Assembly (NCBI GenBank): GCA_937916845.1
Contig: CALFSK010000073.1
Location: 1-19,701, forward strand
Reading direction: 5' to 3'
Origin: an uncultured Lactobacillus sp.
GTDB taxonomy: Bacteria > Bacillota > Bacilli > Lactobacillales > Lactobacillaceae
Length of the DNA stretch: 19,701 bases
Numbering within the stretch: the stretch's first letter is position 1; every line of letters begins with the position of its first letter. The notes beneath the pieces are model-generated. The model was given only the letters and a program-made list of their open reading frames with translations. It searched no databases and had not been told where the DNA came from. Made by a program: the position numbers and the translations under genes. Positions 1 through 8,205 of the stretch are shown one piece after another.

Positions 1-29
1 AGAATTAGAACGAGTGTTTAGAAAAAGAT

Positions 30-1199
30 GTGCCATTTATTGACATAGGAGCAAACAACGTTAGTCATGAAAAACATGTCTATTCTACTCTTTCAGTAAA
101 GTCAATCTTGAGTTTAGCTTGCTTACTACAAGCCTTAAGAGCAAAATCTTTAGTTGATATTGGACCATATGATGAAGATAGTGAAGACCTGGATCTTTTG
201 GATCAGATTAATGAATTATTCAGCGCTGGCTTGATTCGAGTTTCTGAAAATAGTAGTACAGATACGTTCTCGGGCTTTAAATCTGGGGATAAAGCGGTTA
301 AGTTTTATCCCAATCGGGCTAAATGGAATGTTTGGGTAAAGGATGATCGTCTTAGTGAAAAACAATTATTTGAATTACTTAAAAATCCTCATCCAGGATT
401 AAGTTTTGATCAAGATGAAATAATCACTCAATATCAAGAATTGGCAATAGATGTAATGACAGAGATATTTGAAAAATATATTGCTGACTATAGATTTACT
501 ATTAAAACTGATAAAGAAGTTGATTTAGTTAAGGAAAGTTTGAACCGGTGGTTAGTAACTTATACTCCAGGCCAAATTTATAATTTAATCTGGCGTTCTG
601 CCAGACAAGCCTATGCTGATATAGGTTCCAATAAAGCTGGAAATTATCGGTATCATCCAATTCATTTTATTGTTAAAATAATGGATCAAAAAGCGATACA
701 GCTAGCTAAAAAGCCGAAAGAGTTCGAATCATACAGTTATCCATTTAAAGTATTTCCAGAACCACTCAAAGCACAGATATTCTTTGGTGAGATGTTGGTG
801 CAACCGGGGTGGTTCTTAAATCCAATCCCACAATTAAGAGTTAAAAAAGATTTAGTTTCGTTGGCTTCCGATAGGCAACTAAGTGAAATGATTGATCAGG
901 AGTGGGATGATGAAGCCGAGATTCCAAAAATTGTAAGTGAAGCTGCATACTACTACGTTAGTGATTTTGGAATTGTTGTATGTGATAGGGCAGACGAGGA
1001 AACATTGTATTCGAATCAGATAGCTATTTATGGAGCTTTTAAATCTTATGATGTGGATGAAGAACATTTCAATTGGTTTGATCTTGCAAAATCAGTATTT
1101 AGCATTAATCGCTTTTATGGTTTGGCTTACTTAATGACCTTATTATTAAAATTAGAACAATCTAATGCTATCAGAAAAAATGATAGTGATGATTTATAA
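30..1199 (+). CDS. Hypothetical protein, 389 aa, upstream partner of the PHP-ATPase gene
   Basis: I do not recognise the family. The product is a soluble, mixed-charge protein with no signal peptide or membrane helix. Its N-terminal 80 residues read like a small helical domain (KSILSLACLLQALRAKSLVDIG, then an acidic run). The middle (about residues 165-190) has a basic, aromatic stretch, LNRWLVTYTPGQIYNLIWRS. The start is taken as GTG at 30, because a TAG lies in frame at 6-8. The ribosome binding site is weak. In another frame, bases 1-21 end in TAG and could be the last seven codons of an upstream gene, so translational coupling is possible. The next gene starts 63 bases downstream on the same strand, and the gap shows no terminator, so the two are probably one operon. 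Base composition is AT-rich like the next gene and unlike genes beyond 4182, which fits acquired accessory DNA. Function is unknown; defence association is inferred only from the neighbour. Confidence 0.75.
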   Translation: MPFIDIGANNVSHEKHVYSTLSVKSILSLACLLQALRAKSLVDIGPYDEDSEDLDLLDQINELFSAGLIRVSENSSTDTFSGFKSGDKAVKFYPNRAKWNVWVKDDRLSEKQLFELLKNPHPGLSFDQDEIITQYQELAIDVMTEIFEKYIADYRFTIKTDKEVDLVKESLNRWLVTYTPGQIYNLIWRSARQAYADIGSNKAGNYRYHPIHFIVKIMDQKAIQLAKKPKEFESYSYPFKVFPEPLKAQIFFGEMLVQPGWFLNPIPQLRVKKDLVSLASDRQLSEMIDQEWDDEAEIPKIVSEAAYYYVSDFGIVVCDRADEETLYSNQIAIYGAFKSYDVDEEHFNWFDLAKSVFSINRFYGLAYLMTLLLKLEQSNAIRKNDSDDL

Positions 1200-1262
1200 T
1201 ATTGTTATTCTTTCGAATCATTTTTAATTGGTTAAACAAAATTACAATCACGAGGAGAATGT

Positions 1263-3788
1263 ATGGTCATGCTGCGTACTGTGACTGATGAAACAAAATT
1301 GTCTGAAATCGGATTCTTCATGAATGAAGCCGAGAACAATAGGCGAGCAGATGCCACTTACCATAAAGTGGTATTTCATGTTCATTCGCCTGAATCACAC
1401 GATTATTTACCTTTGTCGTTGGATCCGCATAATGATGCTCAAACAAAAGTATGGACCGAATTAGATTTGTTTCAATATGGTATTGATAAGGGGTATTGGG
1501 GTGCAGATTTTTGTGTAAACAATAATGATACTTATAGTAACCAATGTGAACATCTGGCTTTTTTATTACTGGTGGCAAAACTTGTGCAGCAGCAGGTTGA
1601 TGGATTTATACTTACGGATCACAATACCTTTAATGGTTTCCATAAAGCTAATGAAGCAATATCTGAATATAAGTCGTATCATGATGACGTGAAAATAAAT
1701 GTTATTCAAGGTATTGAAGTGTCTTGTGCAGATTCGGTTCACGTGATCGGGATATTTGACAAAGAGTCAGATATTACTGAATTTAAAGACTGGCTTAAAG
1801 ATCATTTGGTTTCTATTGAACAAGGCACGTTTAAGACGAGTGTTGAAGTTTTACAAAAGATTATTAAATGTGACGGTCTTGGGTATCCAGCGCACTTAAA
1901 TACTTCCGAATTGTTTGGAAATGATAATGCGTATTCGGGTGCATATAAACAGACCCTAGTTACATTGCCTGGCATTAGTGTTTTTGGTGTTAAAAACATG
2001 GAATGTTTACCTGCATTAACTGTCAGATTAAGGCAATGTGCTGACAATTTTGATTTGTTACCAATTTTGGAAGACGATTCACATTCAGTTCCAGTTTTAG
2101 GTGAAAAGTATGTTTGGATGAAATGTAAAACTGTGAACGCTACCGCAATAAGAAATGCATTTAGAGATCCAAAAACTCAGCTTTGTAATTCAATAAAAAA
2201 ACCGGTCGCACCGAATAACAAAATAATTTCGTTATTTATTGGTGGAGAAGGATTTCTTGGAAACCATTCTGCTGATGTAATCCGATTTTCAGATGAATTG
2301 ACTTCACTGATTGGTGGTCGTGGTGTTGGAAAAAGTACTGTTTTACAATGTTTAGATTTTCTGACTACTGGGAAAGTTAGTAAGGCAAGGATACTTAAAC
2401 ATATCCTTGATCAAGGAACGTTATGTGTACATGTAATGAATAATAATGAAAATTATTATGTTTTGATGCTCAATACTAATGTTGAAAATAATCTTAAAAC
2501 TGTGGCTGATTATGCGGATACGGAAAACGGCAAGCTAAAATACTTAGATTCTGCAAGCATACAAAGAAAGCAGTGGTCAATTGTTAAAAATCGACTACAA
2601 GTATTTAAAGGTGAGCTAGATTTGAATCATGAAGTATCTGAAACAGCAAAGATGAAAAAAGTTTTTAGTCAGATTGGCATTCAATCTTTTGAAGCTACAA
2701 CCTTAATTAATGCTGCTAAAGCAGAAGATATATCAGATTTTGTCCGCCATATTTTGAATTTAACTTCAAAGTATAGATTGAGAATTGGTAAGAGACACTT
2801 GGATGGCGTATTAACCGGTGCAAGGGTTAAAAAGGCATTGGCTGGAATAACGACTAGTTATCAATTTCATGAAAAGCAATTAAAAGAATTATTGACAATT
2901 TTTAACAAACGAGAAAACAATAAATTATTGTTGGAAGTAAAGTTACGTAATGATCTAGATGAAGATTATTGCGTAATGTTCTGGCTTAATATATTGCAGT
3001 TATCAGGAATGTATTCAAGCAATCTTAAGAATAGCTTTAATAATTGGCAAATAGACAGACAAGGTGTGATTGATTTTGTGTTGGCTTTGTCAAAAAAGTA
3101 TGGAGTATTAGAATCTGTAGCCATGATTCTTGATAATGACACCTCCAATTTGACTAGAGTTTTGTTTCCAATAACACGAGAATATGAGGATAGGAGATTT
3201 GATTGGGCGGACAAGGAAAAAGTGTCAGATAATGTTGATAAATTTATAAGTCAAATTGACGGAAAGATTAAAGAAAATTCTAATATTGTTGAGGGTTATT
3301 TAAACCAGCGACTGCTTAAAATGGAAAAATTCACGTTAAAATTTAATGTTGCTAATTCTTCTTATTTGGAAAGGGTAGTAAAGCCTAAATTTCACGAGGT
3401 AAGTGAGCTATCAATGGGGCAAACAATTGTAGCAATGTTGTCATTTGTTTTGAGTATGGGGAGTTTAACAGGCATTAAAAATCCTATTCTATTAGATCAG
3501 CCGGAAGATAATCTTGATAGTCAATACATTTATCATAATTTAGTTAAAGATTTAATTGCTCTGAAACATGAACGGCAAATATTGTTAGCATCTCATAATT
3601 CCACTATTGTTGTGAGTTCGGGTAGTGAGTTAGTACTTTCGATGCATTCTCCTGATGCAACAAATGGATGGGTGAAGGTTCAGGGATATACAGCGGAAAA
3701 AAAGGTATTGAACGAAATAATTGCCGTTATGGAAGGAGGGGCTACGGCAATGCAAGAAAAACTTGGACTGTATAATAGTTTACTGTGA
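1263..3788 (+). CDS. PHP-domain / SMC-like ATPase fusion protein (TrlF/Ppl-like), probable anti-phage protein
   Basis: The N-terminal third is a PHP (polymerase and histidinol phosphatase) phosphoesterase domain with its metal ligands intact: HVH at residues 39-41, TDH at 118-120, E152, H160, H211 and DSH at 272-274. It is followed by a P-loop, GGRGVGKST (351-359), a middle region likely to be helical or coiled coil, an ABC-type signature ELSMGQ (about 716-720), and a Walker B region ILLDQPEDNLDS (about 741-752) followed by a switch histidine in LLASHN. This order (PHP, Walker A, helical insert, signature, Walker B) matches what NCBI names TrlF-family AAA-like ATPases and resembles the single-gene defence protein Ppl. 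By family inference, the ATPase senses or translocates nucleic acid and the PHP domain cleaves a phosphodiester. The start ATG 1263 follows GAGGAG (1252-1257). Alternative: a DNA-repair or RNA-processing nuclease not tied to phage defence. Confidence 0.85.
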   Translation: MVMLRTVTDETKLSEIGFFMNEAENNRRADATYHKVVFHVHSPESHDYLPLSLDPHNDAQTKVWTELDLFQYGIDKGYWGADFCVNNNDTYSNQCEHLAFLLLVAKLVQQQVDGFILTDHNTFNGFHKANEAISEYKSYHDDVKINVIQGIEVSCADSVHVIGIFDKESDITEFKDWLKDHLVSIEQGTFKTSVEVLQKIIKCDGLGYPAHLNTSELFGNDNAYSGAYKQTLVTLPGISVFGVKNMECLPALTVRLRQCADNFDLLPILEDDSHSVPVLGEKYVWMKCKTVNATAIRNAFRDPKTQLCNSIKKPVAPNNKIISLFIGGEGFLGNHSADVIRFSDELTSLIGGRGVGKSTVLQCLDFLTTGKVSKARILKHILDQGTLCVHVMNNNENYYVLMLNTNVENNLKTVADYADTENGKLKYLDSASIQRKQWSIVKNRLQVFKGELDLNHEVSETAKMKKVFSQIGIQSFEATTLINAAKAEDISDFVRHILNLTSKYRLRIGKRHLDGVLTGARVKKALAGITTSYQFHEKQLKELLTIFNKRENNKLLLEVKLRNDLDEDYCVMFWLNILQLSGMYSSNLKNSFNNWQIDRQGVIDFVLALSKKYGVLESVAMILDNDTSNLTRVLFPITREYEDRRFDWADKEKVSDNVDKFISQIDGKIKENSNIVEGYLNQRLLKMEKFTLKFNVANSSYLERVVKPKFHEVSELSMGQTIVAMLSFVLSMGSLTGIKNPILLDQPEDNLDSQYIYHNLVKDLIALKHERQILLASHNSTIVVSSGSELVLSMHSPDATNGWVKVQGYTAEKKVLNEIIAVMEGGATAMQEKLGLYNSLL

Positions 3789-4110
3789 GCACGGTAGTGA
3801 ATAAAAGTTATCAATTCCTGAAAGAGGTATGGTCATAAGTATATACACTGTTAGTGGCAAGCTCGTAATTGAATGAAGAAGTAGGAGAAGTATGGCTTAA
3901 TTCATGGTTACTTAGACCCCGCCGTAGCAAATTAAACCGGTAAAGCATGCAGTAATAATAAGATATGTATTATTCGTAAGGATACCCTCCTTAATAATGT
4001 CAAACAGTGAATTCAGATGATTCATCTGGTGTTGAAGTCTTGTTACCATGGATATTTACAAGATGTAATACTAAAAATTGTTTTGAAGTTGATTGTATAT
4101 CCATTTTTAA
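3789..4110. other. Gene-free junction after the PHP-ATPase gene
   Basis: About 320 bases without a convincing gene on either strand. Reading frames are short and interrupted. Two tiny frames that follow purine-rich stretches (ATG at about 3829 and 3892) stop after 15 and 2 codons. The only clear structure is a perfect 15-nt dyad, CAGATGA-T-TCATCTG, at 4014-4028, and a short inverted repeat AAGGA/TCCTT at about 3978-3992. Neither is followed by a T-run, so they do not look like terminators. The stretch may be decayed coding sequence marking the edge of the accessory region; I see no transposase remnant or terminal repeats. Confidence 0.4.
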
Positions 4111-4124
4111 TTAAAGCGGTTGCA
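4111..4124 (+). promoter_or_regulatory. cre-like site (CcpA operator) upstream of the HAD phosphatase gene
   Basis: TTAAAGCGGTTGCA matches the catabolite-responsive element consensus TGWAANCGNTNNCA at all fixed positions except the second. It sits about 60 bases before the ATG and overlaps a weak promoter-like pair (TTGCAT at 4120, TAGAGT at 4143). CcpA control of the phosphatase gene is an inference from this match. Confidence 0.4.
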
Positions 4125-4181
4125 TTTGCCCTGTGACTTCGATAGAGTGGAATAGTAATCTAACTTTGAGAGGGTATTGAT

Positions 4182-5003
4182 ATGTATAAAATGATTGTTT
4201 GTGACTTAGATGAAACCTTGATGAACGACGACGGTTCGCTATCCGATGGTAATTCGGCTGCGATTCAAGCTGCCAGTGCTAAGGGTGTTTACTTTGTACC
4301 TAATTCGGGCCGGAGCTATACGTCGTTTCAAAATGACTTAGCAAAAATGAAATTAAAGGACCAACCTAATCAGTATTCGATTTCGTATAACGGTGGTTTA
4401 ATCGTTGAAAATAAAGGCAACCGGCCGATGATCGTCAACGCAATGCCGTACGAAGTGGGTGAAAAAGTATTCGCCGCTGGGATTGCTAATCCGAACGCTG
4501 CGACCCACGTTTATACCCAGGACGTTTTGTATATTTACAATCAAACGCCGGATGATTCCGCTTATCTACGTAACCGGGGCGTTAGTTTTGAAACCGTTGA
4601 TGACAATGACTTCAGTCGCTTTAAGGACATGAACGTGATGAAGATTATCATGGCGCTACCAACCATGGCTGAACGGAAACAAATACGTTCGGATGTGGAA
4701 GCCAATGTTGATCCATCGCAGTTGGCCGTGACGTATTCGTCAGATCGTTACGTTGAATTTAACCCTGCTGGGATTGATAAAGGGAGCGCAGCTGTTCAGC
4801 TTGGAAAATCACTGAACATTCAACCGAGTGAGATCATTGCCGTTGGGGATAATAATAACGACTTACCAATGCTAGAAGCAGTCGGGTTGCCAATCAGTGT
4901 GGCTAACGGGATTGATAAGGTCAAACAAACAGCCAAATACGTGACTACGGCGGACAATAATCATGATGCTTTAGCAGAGATTATTAACAAATTTATTCTA
5001 TAA
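4182..5003 (+). CDS. Cof-type HAD-IIB sugar-phosphate phosphatase
   Basis: A 273-residue cytosolic hydrolase of the haloacid dehalogenase superfamily, Cof/YidA-like subfamily IIB. These enzymes dephosphorylate small sugar phosphates or cofactors such as FMN through an aspartyl-phosphate intermediate. All four motifs are present: motif I CDLDETL (nucleophile D8, acid D10), motif II NSGRS (S42), motif III lysine K200 (GIDKG) and motif IV GDNNNDLPM (D223, D227). The length is usual for the family. ATG 4182 is preceded by GAGAGGG with about 7 bases of spacing. The gene stands alone with its own promoter region and a cre-like site, suggesting sugar-dependent expression. Substrate cannot be read from sequence; members are promiscuous. 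Confidence 0.92.
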   Translation: MYKMIVCDLDETLMNDDGSLSDGNSAAIQAASAKGVYFVPNSGRSYTSFQNDLAKMKLKDQPNQYSISYNGGLIVENKGNRPMIVNAMPYEVGEKVFAAGIANPNAATHVYTQDVLYIYNQTPDDSAYLRNRGVSFETVDDNDFSRFKDMNVMKIIMALPTMAERKQIRSDVEANVDPSQLAVTYSSDRYVEFNPAGIDKGSAAVQLGKSLNIQPSEIIAVGDNNNDLPMLEAVGLPISVANGIDKVKQTAKYVTTADNNHDALAEIINKFIL

Positions 5004-5037
5004 TAATCAAAAGAAATCAATTTGTAGCGTTCACCGT

Positions 5038-5067
5038 TTGAATTAATCGTTTTACAAGTGTTATGAT
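5038..5067 (+). promoter_or_regulatory. Promoter of the 200-aa protein gene
   Basis: TTGAAT (5038-5043) and TATGAT (5062-5067) are separated by 18 bases, about 75 bases upstream of the chosen start. This gives a standard sigma-A type promoter with one mismatch in the -10 element. Confidence 0.5.
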
Positions 5068-5143
5068 GGTTATTGAAAATATGGTGGCGTACTATAAATT
5101 TTCCAGTAGGTAACGCTAAACATCATTGAATGGGGGAACACGC

Positions 5144-5746
5144 ATGAGTGCGATTCGCGACGATTTGGCTAAAGCGATTAAGAATAAGCAGCTCGTTGAG
5201 ATCTATTCTAAAGGGACCAACGAACAATTTAGTGTTGGTTTTGTTGTTCAACAGGACGAAAAATTTGTACTTGTCAAAGCAATCAACGTTGATGGTGAAC
5301 TAGATGGTTTGGTCGTCTTCCGCAAGGCTTCCCTTGCTAAGGTCGTTAGTGGGACGGATTATTTGAAGAGTATGGCCACGATTATTACGCTAGCCCAACA
5401 ACGCGGTTACTATGACGTTTGGAACACGGAACGGTTAGTTGTTAAGTTCTTAAAGAAATCTGATAAGCATTCATTACTGAAAACCTTGTTAAATCAAGCG
5501 TTCAAACACGATCGAGTCATTCAGTTATCCGGTCGGATCAAGAAGCATGGGGACAGCTATACCGGCTTCATTCACAGTGAACACAAAAAATACGTGGAAT
5601 TCAACTACGTTAATATGTTTGATCTAACGCAACGCCCACAAATTGCGGTTCGTTACGCTGAAATCGATGAAGCGAGCCTACACAGTTTTGAAACGTTCAA
5701 TACAACCGCGGTGATTGAAAGCTTTATGCCCGGTGACTTTCATTAG
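5144..5746 (+). CDS. Hypothetical protein, 200 aa, with two similar halves
   Basis: No family recognised. The protein has no signal peptide and no membrane segment. Residues about 14-80 and 125-190 look like diverged copies of one beta-rich unit. The first has VGFVVQQDEKFVLVKAI and later an F-x-K-A-S-L element; the second has TGFIHSEHKKYVEFNYV and later R-Y-A-E-I-D-E-A-S-L. The pattern (strand, Gly-Phe, charged turn, strand, conserved acidic-hydrophobic end) recalls small beta-barrel folds of the Sm/SH3 type, but this is only a visual impression. The start is ATG 5144, after GGGGGAA (5131-5137); an in-frame TTG at 5126 lies upstream of that Shine-Dalgarno and is unlikely. The gene is monocistronic, between its own promoter and a strong terminator. 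Confidence 0.8.
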   Translation: MSAIRDDLAKAIKNKQLVEIYSKGTNEQFSVGFVVQQDEKFVLVKAINVDGELDGLVVFRKASLAKVVSGTDYLKSMATIITLAQQRGYYDVWNTERLVVKFLKKSDKHSLLKTLLNQAFKHDRVIQLSGRIKKHGDSYTGFIHSEHKKYVEFNYVNMFDLTQRPQIAVRYAEIDEASLHSFETFNTTAVIESFMPGDFH

Positions 5747-5781
5747 AAAAATCAATTTTTATTGTTAAAGCTAATCATATG

Positions 5782-5815
5782 GGGATGCGACTCTGAATCG
5801 CATCCCTTTTGTTTT
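5782..5815 (+). terminator. Intrinsic terminator
   Basis: A perfect 9-bp stem GGGATGCGA / TCGCATCCC (5782-5790, 5798-5806) with a 7-nt loop is followed by TTTTGTTTT. It ends the 200-aa protein's transcript. Confidence 0.9.
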
Positions 5816-5884
5816 GGTATGGCTTTCAAAGGCCGATTAAAACGCAACGAAACGTTAAAGATTATTAAGTTTTGTTAGCCTAAA

Positions 5885-5913
5885 TATACAAACTGATAGT
5901 CTTTCGCTACAAT
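5885..5913 (+). promoter_or_regulatory. Promoter of the kinase/regulator pair
   Basis: TATACA (5885-5890) and TACAAT (5908-5913) have 17 bases between them. Just upstream are two weak LytTR-type half-sites, AACGTTAAA (5851-5859) and TTTGTTAGC (5871-5879), 20 bases apart. They could let the downstream LytTR regulator control its own operon; the second copy matches the consensus poorly. Confidence 0.4.
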
Positions 5914-6005
5914 AAGAGTATTGAACCATCGGTACGCGGGGAAGGGGTGCAGTCATCGTTTACGTTTATTGGTACATCGCCGCCTTTGACCACTGGTATT
6001 CGGTC

Positions 6006-7268
6006 ATGTTGGTGTTTATCCTACAAATTCTGATGAATCGTGAATTGCGGCAACGCAAAGTTTACGTCAGCGTCGTATTCATGGCAGCGTTCTTAACGGG
6101 ACTGTACATGCTGTATGATGATTATTCAGACATTATTACGTTCTTAGTGAACTTGGGCTTACTCGCGTTTGTTCGTAGAAAACGATACTTTATCGTAACG
6201 AGCTTAACGGCAACGTTAGCCTACATTTTGTTCAGTTTCTTTGGTAATTACGCCACCGAGACGATTTTCCACATCTTCAATTTTGGCCTGGACCAGTGGA
6301 GTGGTTGGCTATTTGAAGTGGTTGGCGAGATTATCGTAACCGCCTGCATGTTGGCAGTCGCGCTCAGTTTTAAAATGATACAAAAGCGTCATCCACACCA
6401 GTTTAGTGATGATTTGATGCTAAACGTGATCGTGAGTGCCTTGGTTGTGGTGGCGATCGCCTTCTTTGCGATTACCACTGCGGCGGATAACTATAACATT
6501 GGGTCAGGATTCTTAGGAATCTTAATGATCATTCTAGTGGCCATTCTGATGATCAATGCGGGAACGTTTATTTATCTATTTTATAGCTATACCATGCGGG
6601 TGCAGGCTCACCGGCAAGCATTGGAACGGCATCAATATGATATTTACGTTGATAACCTTGAAAGTAGCTATCAAAATTTAAGAAAATTCCGGCATGATTA
6701 TCAAAATATTTTGTTGTCGCTGGGCGAGTATATCAATACGGCCCATGATCCGGAATTGAAACACTATTTTGATTCGGTCGTTGACCGGTCAAAGCAAAGT
6801 TTGACGCGGGACTTCGGCCATTTTGATAATTTGGAACAGATTAAGGATAAATCGCTAAAAGCCATTATCCAAAATAAGTTTTCCGCTGCGCGCCAAGCCG
6901 GTATTCAAGTACGGTTGGAAGCTGATACGCCGGTTGAACACCTATCAATTGATCCGGTCACCCTAGCCCGGGTTAGTGGGATTTTACTAGATAACGCGAT
7001 TGAGGCCGTTACCAATCAGGCGGACGGGCAAATTGCCGTGGCCGTCGTGAAGTATCCTTGCATGGTCGAGTTGATGTTTACCAATTCGTTACGTGAACCA
7101 ATTGCGCGGTTAGATAACTTAATGGTGGCCGGTCACACCTCCAAAGGGGCGGGACACGGGCAGGGGCTTGCAACGGTCCGTGAATTACTCGATCCGCTGC
7201 CTAACGTGACGTATGAAATCAGCGCTCGTAAGCGATTCGAGTTTATTATTAGTATTGAAAGTGAGTGA
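6006..7268 (+). CDS. AgrC/LamK-like sensor histidine kinase (GHKL ATPase, HPK10-type)
   Basis: A membrane sensor kinase pairing with the LytTR regulator downstream. The N-terminal ~195 residues are a string of hydrophobic helices (about 20-36, 44-56, 62-80, 105-121, 138-158, 168-195). The phospho-acceptor region has KFRHDYQN (H230). The ATPase domain has the N-box LLDNAIEAV (N330) and a glycine-rich G-box, GHTSKGAGHGQGLATV (376-391). This layout is typical of peptide-pheromone receptors such as AgrC and LamK. No pheromone precursor or AgrB-like processing gene is visible nearby. The start is uncertain: the strong Shine-Dalgarno-like run GGGGAAGGGG (5938-5947) is some 60 bases before ATG 6006, and the frame is open back to 5925 with no standard start codon between. 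Confidence 0.88.
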   Translation: MLVFILQILMNRELRQRKVYVSVVFMAAFLTGLYMLYDDYSDIITFLVNLGLLAFVRRKRYFIVTSLTATLAYILFSFFGNYATETIFHIFNFGLDQWSGWLFEVVGEIIVTACMLAVALSFKMIQKRHPHQFSDDLMLNVIVSALVVVAIAFFAITTAADNYNIGSGFLGILMIILVAILMINAGTFIYLFYSYTMRVQAHRQALERHQYDIYVDNLESSYQNLRKFRHDYQNILLSLGEYINTAHDPELKHYFDSVVDRSKQSLTRDFGHFDNLEQIKDKSLKAIIQNKFSAARQAGIQVRLEADTPVEHLSIDPVTLARVSGILLDNAIEAVTNQADGQIAVAVVKYPCMVELMFTNSLREPIARLDNLMVAGHTSKGAGHGQGLATVRELLDPLPNVTYEISARKRFEFIISIESE

Positions 7269-7275
7269 ATGAAGC

Positions 7276-8043
7276 ATGTTAAAAACTTTTATCGTTGAAG
7301 ATGATCCGGAACAGTTAGCTACGTTAAAGCAGACCATTACGAATCATATTATGATTAATGATTTTGACATGGAGGTGACGCTCGCAACGGGCCGGGCGCA
7401 GCAGCTTTTAGATTACTTAATGGCGCAGCCCGCGGTTGAAGGACTCTATTTCTTGGACATCGAATATCCCGGTCAGACGTTAAACGGCTTAGAATTAGCG
7501 ACGAAGATTCGTGAATTAGACGTTAACGCCAAGATTGTGTTCGTATCGACCCACTCGGAAATGGCCTTTTTGACGTTTGAACGGCGGATTGAACCCCTTG
7601 ATTTTGTCGTTAAGGATTTGGGCCCTGACATGGTTAAGGCTAAGGTTGAAAAGGATATCCGCGTCGCTTATGAACGCTATACAAAGCAGGGTGCCATTAG
7701 TAAGGTCATGTTTTCTTACTCTAAGGGTGGCCAATTATTCAACCTGCCCCTGGACCAAGTGTTATTTATCGAGACGGGTGCAAGCCGTAATAAATTGGAA
7801 TTGCATTTAATTGACCGACTGGTTCAATATAACGGCAAGATCAGTGATGAAACGGTCGCACATCCAGAATTATTTCGGGTGCATAAAAGTTTCCTAGTTA
7901 ATCCGCAAATGCTTGTACGGGTTGATAAGCAACACCAGCTCGGTTACTTTGAGAACGGGGAAACGGTCGACATTGCCATTCGTAAAATGCACGACCTGTT
8001 GCAGCTGATTAAGACGTCCGAATGGTCGATTGAATTGAGCTAA
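7276..8043 (+). CDS. LytTR-family response regulator (AgrA/LamR-like)
   Basis: A two-domain transcription factor, 255 residues. The receiver domain has the acidic pair E8-D9-D10, phospho-acceptor D61 (YFLDIEYPG), a Thr/Ser switch around 91-92 and K113 (VVKDL). The C-terminal domain (about 145-245) is a LytTR DNA-binding domain, with the characteristic VLFIETG, HLIDRLVQYNGKI and FRVHKSFLVNP stretches. It starts 7 bases after the kinase stop codon, so the two are co-transcribed and probably translationally coupled; its own Shine-Dalgarno is weak (GTGAG). Regulators of this type bind paired direct repeats about two helical turns apart and activate pheromone-responsive surface or peptide genes. 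Targets here are unknown; the operon's own promoter and the secreted-protein gene downstream are candidates. Confidence 0.92.
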   Translation: MLKTFIVEDDPEQLATLKQTITNHIMINDFDMEVTLATGRAQQLLDYLMAQPAVEGLYFLDIEYPGQTLNGLELATKIRELDVNAKIVFVSTHSEMAFLTFERRIEPLDFVVKDLGPDMVKAKVEKDIRVAYERYTKQGAISKVMFSYSKGGQLFNLPLDQVLFIETGASRNKLELHLIDRLVQYNGKISDETVAHPELFRVHKSFLVNPQMLVRVDKQHQLGYFENGETVDIAIRKMHDLLQLIKTSEWSIELS

Positions 8044-8094
8044 CTGACTCTAATGTAACAAAATCGTTATTTTCAATAAAAACAAATTAACGTT

Positions 8095-8127
8095 GGTGCA
8101 GGCTATTTTAGGCTTTGCACCTTTTTT
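8095..8127 (+). terminator. Intrinsic terminator after the two-component operon
   Basis: Stem GGTGCA (8095-8100) / TGCACC (8116-8121) followed by six T residues. The stem is short with a 15-nt loop, but the T-run and position support it. Confidence 0.65.
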
Positions 8128-8205
8128 GTGGCGTCAACGCTTTCTTCGCTTATGATAAAGTCATTAAGTTACCGGTTATGGGGACCGGTCTGGGGGGTGC
8201 GTTGA

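Noticed and set aside
3826..3900. Possible remnant gene after the PHP-ATPase gene
   Set aside because: Frames are interrupted every few codons and the translated fragments suggest no protein family, so decay cannot be told from non-coding DNA.
7516..7810. ORFs on both strands inside the LytTR response regulator gene
   Set aside because: Shadows of a clearly coding frame with intact receiver and LytTR motifs.
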